6,954 nt of DNA from a bacterium (GTDB lineage: Bacteria > UBA9089 > CG2-30-40-21), in the NCBI GenBank assembly GCA_030018795.1, contig JASEHA010000121.1, forward strand, positions 1-6,954, read 5' to 3'. Position 1 is the first letter of the stretch, and each line of letters begins with the position of its first letter. The notes under the pieces were generated by a model. It made no database searches. It was given only the letters and a program-made list of their open reading frames with translations, and was not told the DNA's origin. A program made the position numbers and the translations under genes. Positions 1 to 4,119 of this stretch are shown one piece after another.

Positions 1-2
1 TT

Positions 3-84
3 CTTAGTGAGCTTTGTGCATCCTTTGTGTGCTTTGTGGTAAAATCTGTACCATTCTTTTTCAGAATCTGTGTAATCTGTGGCT
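3..84. repeat. Degenerate short tandem repeats (CTTTGTG and AATCTGTG units)
   Basis: About four imperfect 9-11 nt units built on CTTTGTG lie in 3-40 (CTTAGTGAG, CTTTGTGCATC, CTTTGTGTG, CTTTGTGGT). They are followed by AATCTGT-type units at 43-50 and 64-84 (GAATCTGTGT, AATCTGTGGC). No open reading frame with a ribosome binding site covers them. Short repeats of this style are scattered between genes in many environmental bacterial genomes. No function is visible here. The window starts inside or next to the array, so its left limit is unknown. Confidence 0.55.
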
Positions 85-295
85 TAAATCTATAAACAGC
101 CATTGATACAAATAGTTTTTACCTATGTGGTAATTTCCAGTCGCACAGGTCGAAATCTTGCGTCTCTACTTCTCCTATTACAAAAGAATCGATGAAGGGT
201 AAGAGAAGCTAATCATAGGTTAGGCTTACAAAAGAGCGTAAGATAGTAATCAGTCGGGGAAATAGGGGGCGATGGCAAAATAATATTCTTAACAC
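85..295. other. Gene-free leader region upstream of hicBA
   Basis: No credible coding region is present on either strand. Two small items stand out. The 13-mer TTGCGTCTCTACT (158-170) is identical to half of the palindrome at 1041-1068, so it may be a solo half-repeat. A short inverted repeat CTTAC-N8-GTAAG (225-242) lies about 65 bases upstream of hicB and could be an operator, but this is weak. I see no convincing sigma-70 promoter; TAATAT at 281-286 is an unpaired -10-like hexamer. Confidence 0.4.
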
Positions 296-307
296 AGGAG
301 GCATATT

Positions 308-523
308 ATGCATAATGAGTTTACGGCGATAATGGAAAAAGATAAAGATTGGTATATTGCCTATTGTGCGGAAATCTCAGGAGCTAATGGTCAAGGAAAA
401 ACAAAGGAAGAATGTTTAAAAAACTTGGCTGAAGCAATTGAATTAATTTTGGAAGATCGACGTCAGGATTCTTTGCTTGGAGTTCCTAAAGATGTGGTAT
501 TAGAATTGGTGGCAGTAGGATGA
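308..523 (+). CDS. hicB: HicB-family antitoxin (short form)
   Basis: This 71-residue protein matches the N-terminal HicB/UPF0150 fold. It opens with a strand pair (FTAIMEKDKDWYIAYC), followed by the family's GANGQGKTKEECLKNLAEAIEL segment (shown here only as a description of residues 25-46) that leads into a helix. In known HicAB systems this protein binds and neutralises the HicA mRNA interferase in the cytoplasm. ATG 308 is preceded by AGGAGG (296-301) with 6-base spacing, so the start is secure. It overlaps hicA by ATGA (520-523), which implies translational coupling. The order is antitoxin first, the reverse of the classical hicAB order. It ends straight after the HicB core and has no room for the C-terminal HTH or ribbon-helix-helix domain of 110-140 residue HicBs. 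Any autoregulation would need another DNA-binding partner. Confidence 0.85.
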   Translation: MHNEFTAIMEKDKDWYIAYCAEISGANGQGKTKEECLKNLAEAIELILEDRRQDSLLGVPKDVVLELVAVG

Positions 524-708
524 AAAGGAATGCCTTGCTAAAGCATTTGAAACAAAACGGATGCTATCTCAAGCGCGAAGGCACTTCTCATTCCTTGTGG
601 TGTAATCCACTTACAGGACATGCTGAAGCTGTGCCCATGCATATAGAAATACCAAACAAATTAGCACGAAAGATTTGCAAGGCATTATCAATAAAAGAGA
701 TAGGCTAA
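520..708 (+). CDS. hicA: HicA-family mRNA interferase toxin
   Basis: This 62-residue protein has a double-stranded-RNA-binding-like fold. It starts with the family's helix (KRNALLKHLKQNG), followed by LKREGTSHSLW (residues 17-27), where His24 occupies the catalytic histidine position of the G-[ST]-[SH]-H motif. It then has the VPMH strand (38-41) and the C-terminal KLARKICKALSI helix typical of HicA. Characterised HicA proteins cleave mRNA and tmRNA independently of ribosomes and are held inactive by HicB. The length and all landmarks look intact, so the toxin is probably functional. Its ATG overlaps the hicB stop (ATGA), and a GTAGGATG context gives only a weak ribosome site, consistent with coupled translation and lower toxin yield. 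Confidence 0.88.
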   Translation: MKRNALLKHLKQNGCYLKREGTSHSLWCNPLTGHAEAVPMHIEIPNKLARKICKALSIKEIG

Positions 709-712
709 CGAC

Positions 713-743
713 AAAATGAACCAGACAAGGATCTGGTTATTTT
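713..743 (+). terminator. Rho-independent terminator after hicBA
   Basis: A 7-bp perfect stem (AACCAGA 719-725 with TCTGGTT 732-738, loop CAAGGA) begins 10 bases after the hicA stop and is followed by ATTTT. The A-rich left arm (713-717) can pair with the right arm's ATTTT if G718 bulges out, so the structure could work in both directions. A second T-run (GTTTT) follows at 749-752. Confidence 0.7.
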
Positions 744-752
744 CATCGTTTT

Positions 753-815
753 CCCCTCGCTTCGCTCGGGGAGAACCATGAGTTGGAACAGATGCCCTTC
801 GGGCACTGCTCAACT
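753..815. repeat. Two adjacent hairpin-forming repeats
   Basis: The first, 753-771, is a GC-rich imperfect inverted repeat with CCCC/GGGG ends around CGCTTCGC. The second, 781-815, is a nested stem: AGTTG pairs with CAACT, CAG with CTG, and TGCCC with GGGCA, closed by a TTC loop (798-800). Neither is followed by a T-run, so they look like interspersed palindromic repeats rather than terminators. Minus-strand reading frames through this stretch are low-complexity translations of the hairpins and are not genes. Confidence 0.55.
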
Positions 816-833
816 GTCGCATTAATGACCTTG

Positions 834-862
834 TTGATTTAGTATAGAATAAGTAATATATT
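834..862 (+). promoter_or_regulatory. Candidate promoter upstream of the transposase remnant
   Basis: TTGATT (834-839) and TATATT (857-862) are separated by 17 bases and sit about 40 bases before the ATG at 900. The region is AT-rich, so a chance match is quite possible. Confidence 0.3.
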
Positions 863-899
863 GAAAACAATTAAGATAAAGCCAATTAAGGAGATTATT

Positions 900-1010
900 A
901 TGTATCGTCAAACAACCCTCCAATCTTCTCTTTTTGATGTAAAAAATTACTTTAGAGGAATTCTTCCTGATTGTCGCGTCAACCATCAATTGTCAGATAG
1001 GTTAATGTAG
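900..1010 (+). pseudogene. Truncated IS transposase N-terminus
   Basis: A 36-codon frame starts at ATG 900 behind a strong AAGGAG site (888-893, 6-base spacing). Its first 24 residues (MYRQTTLQSSLFDVK, then NYFRGILPD) resemble the start of IS1182-like DDE transposases, which I judge from memory of that family and not from a search. The resemblance stops at codon 24 (base 971). From base 972 the sequence is the left inverted repeat of a short TIR element, and the frame runs to a TAG at 1008. No continuation of the transposase is visible after that element. I infer a broken IS copy that keeps its translation start. A genuine 36-residue small protein is the less likely alternative. Confidence 0.45.
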
Positions 1011-1031
1011 GGGCAGAGCTTGTCTCTGCCC
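1011..1031. repeat. Hairpin GGGCAGAG / CTCTGCCC
   Basis: A perfect 8-bp inverted repeat with loop CTTGT, followed on the + strand by TTTT (1032-1035). It could act as a weak terminator for transcription coming from the transposase remnant. Together with the neighbouring palindrome it forms the core of the TIR element. Confidence 0.6.
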
Positions 1032-1040
1032 TTTTCCAAT

Positions 1041-1068
1041 GTAGAGACGCAACATGTTGCGTCTCTAC
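1041..1068. repeat. 28-bp perfect palindrome (GTAGAGACGCAAC, AT centre)
   Basis: GTAGAGACGCAAC (1041-1053) is followed by AT and then its exact reverse complement GTTGCGTCTCTAC (1056-1068), giving a loop-free dyad. A 13-base half copy (TTGCGTCTCTACT) recurs at 158-170, which suggests a repeat family that is present elsewhere in the genome. Confidence 0.75.
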
Positions 1069-1098
1069 TACATGCGACAAATTAAGGTTGACACGACA

Positions 1099-1444
1099 GT
1101 AGTACCTTATGACATTTGATCTTAGGGGTAGGGTTGAGCATCGCTCACCAAAAAGGTGTGCTTGCAAAAAACGGTTCAACGTGGATTCGAGGGGTAAACT
1201 CTGAGAAAAGGGTTAAGTTGTGGTAGAATATGAGAAGAACCTATGTATAAGAAGGCTGCTGAGGAAACATTACTGTTAAACTGATGATGAATTATGCCGA
1301 TATAACCGATATCAAGTGATTTAATTGGAGGAGGATGTCGGTATGGTGTCAAATTTTATTAATGAGTTGTTTGGTGTTTTACCATGACAAGCTCCAGAGG
1401 CGAGAGTGAGGGTTGGGGGTGATAGCTGGTGGGAGTGGCAGGCA
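1099..1444. other. Gene-poor intergenic stretch
   Basis: I find no gene I can support. Three small items are visible. TGAGC-ATC-GCTCA (a 5-bp stem) lies near 1136-1148. CCGATAT is directly repeated at 1297-1303 and 1306-1312. A 14-codon frame, MVSNFINELFGVLP, starts at ATG 1343 behind GGAGGAGG (1327-1334, 8-base spacing) and stops at 1387. The strong ribosome site makes the last a possible leader peptide or the stump of a deleted gene, but nothing downstream on this strand continues it. Confidence 0.4.
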
Positions 1445-1480
1445 GTGACGCATCTCTATCATTTGCCAGAGATGCGTCAC
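1445..1480. repeat. 13-bp perfect hairpin downstream of fba
   Basis: GTGACGCATCTCT (1445-1457) and AGAGATGCGTCAC (1468-1480) are exact inverted copies around a 10-base loop, 20 bases beyond the fba stop. No T-run follows on either strand, so it is not a canonical intrinsic terminator. It could still protect the fba mRNA 3' end or be an interspersed palindromic repeat. Confidence 0.65.
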
Positions 1481-1484
1481 CTAT

Positions 1485-1503
1485 TTCTAACTTCTAACTT
1501 CTA
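1485..1503. repeat. Heptamer tandem repeat TTCTAAC overlapping the fba stop
   Basis: TTCTAAC at 1485-1491 and 1492-1498 plus a partial TTCTA (1499-1503) form 2.7 units. The last five bases cover the fba stop codon (TAG, complement of 1501-1503), so the end of the gene lies within the repeat. Confidence 0.5.
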
Positions 1504-2499
1504 TTCCGATGCCTCTACTATAGCCTTTCCCTGTCCTGCAGAGCCAAGCACATCCTTATTCTTGCGAGCAATCATTCCTTGCAGTTCTTCTCTGGCTGGT
1601 CCAAGATACTTTCTTGGGTCAAACTCCTTTGGATTTTCAGTCAGCATCTTTCGTACTACAGCCGTAGCCACAAGACGGCCGTCAGAGTCGATATTTATCT
1701 TGCACACCGCACTCTTTGCTGCCCTGCGTAACTGGTCCTCAGGGATACCTACTGCACCCTCAAGCCTGCCGCCATATTGATTAATCATATCCACATATAG
1801 TGGCAGCACAGAGCTTGCTCCATGCAGGACAATGGGGAAACCAGGCAGCCTTTTCTCAATCTCCTCAAGAATATCAAACCGCAATGACGGCACCTGCTCA
1901 CCCTCTTTAATCTTGAACTTATATGCCCCATGGCTTGTTCCAATCGATATAGCTAAGGAATCAACACCAGTTTTAGATACAAACTCCTCTACCTCTGCTG
2001 GCTGGGTATAATGACTCTTTTCAGCAACAACATCATCCTCAATCCCGGCCAATACCCCAAGCTCACCCTCAACCACAACATCCCTTTGATGAGCATACTC
2101 TACCACCTTACATGTAAGCTCGATATTTTCCTCAAAGCTAAGGTGTGAGCCATCAATCATTACCGAGCTGAATCCACTATCAATGCAAGACTTACACAAT
2201 TCAAAGGTATCACCATGATCAAGATGCAGAGCAATTGGAATCCTTGCCCCGCTTGCCTTAACCATCTCCACTGCTCCCAGTGCCATATAACGCAGAAGGA
2301 TTGGGTCAGCATACTTGCGTGCCCCGCTGGACACCTGCAAAATCACCGGCGAATCGCTCTCAATACAGCCACGAATGATTGATTGAAGCTGCTCCATGTT
2401 GTTAAAATTATACGCTGGAATAGCAAACCCCCCTTCAATCGACTTCTGAAACATCACCTTAGTTGTCACCAACCCTAACTCTTTGTAACTTACAGCCAT
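1501..2499 (-). CDS. fba: Class II fructose-bisphosphate aldolase
   Basis: The 332-residue product is a zinc-dependent aldolase of the TIM-barrel class II family. It interconverts fructose-1,6-bisphosphate with dihydroxyacetone phosphate and glyceraldehyde-3-phosphate in glycolysis and gluconeogenesis. Visible landmarks are IPAYNFNN (27-34), LHLDHG (91-96) with catalytic Asp94 and zinc ligand His95, VEGELG (143-148), GTSHGAYK (187-194) with zinc ligand His190, VLHGASS (224-230) with zinc ligand His226, and KINIDSDGR (267-275) for substrate phosphate binding. The YGGRLEGAVGIPED segment (242-255) is typical of about 320-residue bacterial members. The start is firm: AAGGAGGT (2505-2512) lies 5 bases before ATG 2499. 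It follows thiC by 74 bases on the same strand. A tagatose-bisphosphate aldolase is the main alternative, but the sequence looks like Fba. Confidence 0.93.
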   Translation of the reverse strand: MAVSYKELGLVTTKVMFQKSIEGGFAIPAYNFNNMEQLQSIIRGCIESDSPVILQVSSGARKYADPILLRYMALGAVEMVKASGARIPIALHLDHGDTFELCKSCIDSGFSSVMIDGSHLSFEENIELTCKVVEYAHQRDVVVEGELGVLAGIEDDVVAEKSHYTQPAEVEEFVSKTGVDSLAISIGTSHGAYKFKIKEGEQVPSLRFDILEEIEKRLPGFPIVLHGASSVLPLYVDMINQYGGRLEGAVGIPEDQLRRAAKSAVCKINIDSDGRLVATAVVRKMLTENPKEFDPRKYLGPAREELQGMIARKNKDVLGSAGQGKAIVEASE

Positions 2500-2526
2500 A
2501 ATAAACCTCCTTCCTACTTTACCATT

Positions 2527-2556
2527 TGTGTAATTAATTCCCTAACAGCCTGTCAA
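2527..2556 (-). promoter_or_regulatory. Candidate fba promoter in the thiC-fba gap
   Basis: A consensus -35 TTGACA (minus strand, 2551-2556) is followed after 18 bases by a weak -10, TACACA (2527-2532). I see no terminator between thiC and fba, so fba may be read both from this site and by read-through from thiC. Confidence 0.3.
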
Positions 2557-2573
2557 TATTCATGAAATATCGG

Positions 2574-3863
2574 CTACTTATTACAACCTGGAAACAGCTC
2601 ATTCACTATTTTGAGGGCACAGTATTCACCACACATGGTGCAGGTACCAGGGTCTGCAGGTTTTCGCTCCTCATGGATTGCTCGTGCTTTTTCTGATGTA
2701 ATTGCCAGGGCAAACTGCTTTTCCCAATCCAGCTCTCGTCTGGCATGTCCCATAGCCAGATCCCTGTCTCTGTGTTTATACTTTACCATATCGCCAATGT
2801 GGGCAGCTATTCTTGCTGAGGTTACCCCTTCTTTTACATCCTCTGGATATGGAAGGGCTAAGTGTTCCGGGGGTGTTACATAGCAGATAAAATCAGCTCC
2901 ATAGGCTGAGGAAAGGGCTGCACCGATAGCAGCAGTGATATGGTCATATCCAGGGGCAACATCTGTTGTAATAGGACCCAGCATATAAAATGGAGCTTCA
3001 TTTGAAAGCCGTTTTTGCAGGATAACATTTGCCTCTATCTCATCTATGGGGATATGACCCGGCCCCTCGACAATCACCTGAACACCCTCATCCTGTGCCT
3101 GTTTGGCTAATTCTGAGTTAATGATCAGCTCTTGTATCTGGGCACGATCTGTGGAGTCGTGGATAGCACCGGCTCTCATGCCATTGCCAAGGCTTAAAAC
3201 GGCATCATATTTTTTGAATAGCTCTACTACCCGGTCAAACCGGCTATAAAGAGGGTTTTCCTTTTCATTATGGGTCATCCATGCAGTCATGAACGCACCG
3301 CCACGGCTGACCATCCCGCCATGCCGATACCCCTGTTTTCTTAATCTTTCCAGGGTAATGGTATTGATCCCACAGTGGACAGCCATAAAGCTCAAACCAT
3401 CCTGCAATTGCTTTTCCATAACCTCAAAGATGAAATCCTCCTTCATCTTTACCACTGATCCATATTCACGGATAGAATAGATAGCTGCCTGATATAATGG
3501 AACATTACCAACAGGCAAGTTTATCTCTTTTAAGACTCGCTGCCTGATCATGTCAAGGTCTCCACCAGTAGATAATTCCATCAATGTATCCGCACCATAC
3601 TGCTCGGCAACCCGTGCCTTTTCCAGCTCCATCTCTAAGTTGACAATATCTGATGATGTGCCAATGGATGCATTCACCTTGGTCTTGAGTCCCTTACCAA
3701 TGCCCACTGCCTTTGCCCTTCGATTGATATTGTTTGGGATAACTATTTTCCCTTGGGCAATACCAGCCATAACAAACTCAGGGGAAACCCCTTCATCTTG
3801 TGCCACCTCTTGCATAAGTGATGTTATCTCACCCCTGCGTGCCAATTCTAATTGTGTTGACAA
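2574..3863 (-). CDS. thiC: Phosphomethylpyrimidine synthase ThiC (or ThiC-like)
   Basis: The product is a 429-residue radical-SAM enzyme, the short form without the long N-terminal extension of E. coli ThiC. ThiC converts aminoimidazole ribotide into the HMP-phosphate pyrimidine of thiamine. Landmarks in TTG-start numbering are GKIVIPNN (38-45), VNASIGTS (63-70), MELSTGGDLD (95-104), VHCGINTITL (162-171), SRGGAF (186-191), EGPGHIP (266-272), GPITTDVAPGYDHI (296-309), and the C-terminal cluster motif CTMCGEYC (408-415). The cysteines are spaced C-x2-C-x3-C. I choose TTG 3863 because AAGGAG (3871-3876) sits 7 bases upstream and the protein then opens STQLELARRGEIT like relatives. The longer ATG 3905 reading adds 14 unrelated residues, its ATG lies in a target duplication, and it lacks a ribosome site. 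A BzaF-type hydroxybenzimidazole synthase, a ThiC paralogue, remains possible because cobB is adjacent. Confidence 0.88.
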   Translation of the reverse strand: MSTQLELARRGEITSLMQEVAQDEGVSPEFVMAGIAQGKIVIPNNINRRAKAVGIGKGLKTKVNASIGTSSDIVNLEMELEKARVAEQYGADTLMELSTGGDLDMIRQRVLKEINLPVGNVPLYQAAIYSIREYGSVVKMKEDFIFEVMEKQLQDGLSFMAVHCGINTITLERLRKQGYRHGGMVSRGGAFMTAWMTHNEKENPLYSRFDRVVELFKKYDAVLSLGNGMRAGAIHDSTDRAQIQELIINSELAKQAQDEGVQVIVEGPGHIPIDEIEANVILQKRLSNEAPFYMLGPITTDVAPGYDHITAAIGAALSSAYGADFICYVTPPEHLALPYPEDVKEGVTSARIAAHIGDMVKYKHRDRDLAMGHARRELDWEKQFALAITSEKARAIHEERKPADPGTCTMCGEYCALKIVNELFPGCNK

Positions 3864-3870
3864 TATATTT

Positions 3871-3876
3871 CTCCTT
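3871..3876 (-). promoter_or_regulatory. Ribosome binding site fixing the thiC TTG start
   Basis: AAGGAG on the minus strand is 7 bases from TTG 3863. It lies inside the longer ATG 3905 frame, which has only the MITE end upstream and no purine-rich site. This decides the start in favour of TTG. Confidence 0.75.
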
Positions 3877-3903
3877 ATATTAGTGTTGTTGCCAGGCAAA
3901 GAC

Positions 3904-3908
3904 ATGAA
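3904..3908. repeat. Left target-site duplication ATGAA
   Basis: This is the left copy of the pentamer flanking the MITE; its partner is at 4074-4078. Its first two bases are part of the spurious minus-strand ATG at 3905-3903. Confidence 0.7.
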
Positions 3909-4073
3909 CCTGAAATCGGCAAGTAAATAGGGTAGATGTAGCCTAAGATTCTATCTTGGTTGTAATTGCGATATTTCATGCTGATAAAAATACCAACATA
4001 GAATGTTGGGCTACAATCTTAACCTATTGTTTGCATTAGGCATTTTAGATTGTAGGCACTTGCCGATTTCAGG
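3909..4073. mobile_element. 165-bp MITE-like element with 16-bp perfect TIRs
   Basis: The ends CCTGAAATCGGCAAGT (3909-3924) and its exact reverse complement (4058-4073) bracket a non-coding core. Directly outside are identical pentamers ATGAA (3904-3908 and 4074-4078), a 5-bp target duplication. Inside, 3934-3960 is an imperfect inverted copy of 3992-4019. The latter can alternatively pair with TAGATTGTAGGC (4045-4056), so two mutually exclusive folds exist. On the minus strand CCAACA-TTCTA-TGTTGG followed by TATTTTT (4009-3986) resembles a weak terminator facing thiC. There is no transposase, so mobility would depend on an enzyme supplied from elsewhere in the genome. Confidence 0.8.
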
Positions 4074-4078
4074 ATGAA
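4074..4078. repeat. Right target-site duplication ATGAA
   Basis: This is the right copy of the pentamer flanking the MITE. It overlaps the last bases of the U-tract of the cobB terminator, so the element landed at the very end of that terminator. Confidence 0.7.
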
Positions 4079-4096
4079 AAACGCACCTAACGGTGC
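4077..4096 (-). terminator. Intrinsic terminator after cobB
   Basis: On the minus strand GCACC (4096-4092), loop GTTA, GGTGC (4087-4083), G and then TTTTT (4081-4077) form a short but well-formed terminator 23 bases after the cobB stop. A second stem, TGGTG-AGTG-CACCA, starts at the cobB stop codon (about 4124-4111). Its CACC arm could compete for GGTGC, so an attenuator-like switch cannot be excluded. Confidence 0.6.
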
Positions 4097-4119
4097 TCAT
4101 TACATTTTTACTGGTGCAC

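Larger units (their letters stand above)
972..1098. mobile_element. 127-bp palindromic element with 23-bp terminal inverted repeats
   Basis: The left end (972-994, beginning TGTCGCGTCAACC) and the right end (1076-1098, which reads TGTCGTGTCAACC on the minus strand) are inverted copies with 19 of 23 bases matching. Between them lie a hairpin (1011-1031) and a 28-bp perfect palindrome (1041-1068). There is no coding capacity and no obvious target duplication: the flanks are CTGAT on the left and GTAGT on the right. It looks like a MITE or a composite of interspersed palindromes joined exactly where the transposase-like sequence breaks off. The minus-strand frame crossing it (979-1179) is a translation of these repeats and is not called. 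Confidence 0.55.

Noticed and set aside
688..870. Minus-strand 60-codon frame after hicA
   Set aside because: It reads through the terminator and hairpin repeats; composition and lack of a start signal argue against a gene.
815..1079. 8-bp inverted repeat TGTCGCAT / ATGCGACA as ends of the IS remnant
   Set aside because: Only 8 bases match, without extension or target duplication, so it cannot be told from chance.
979..1179. Minus-strand 66-codon frame across the TIR element
   Set aside because: It is a translation of the palindromes and inverted repeats, has no ribosome site and no recognisable domain.
1..1500. CRISPR array among the repeats
   Set aside because: No regularly spaced identical repeats of 23-40 bases with unique spacers are present.
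2561..3980. Shared 12-mer CATGAAATATCG after thiC and, inverted, inside the MITE
   Set aside because: A few chance 12-base matches are expected in a window this size, so it is not evidence of a relationship.
3906..4119. TPP riboswitch upstream of thiC
   Set aside because: I looked on the minus strand for the CTGAGA and ACCTGATC-type core elements and found none; the region is a MITE plus a terminator.
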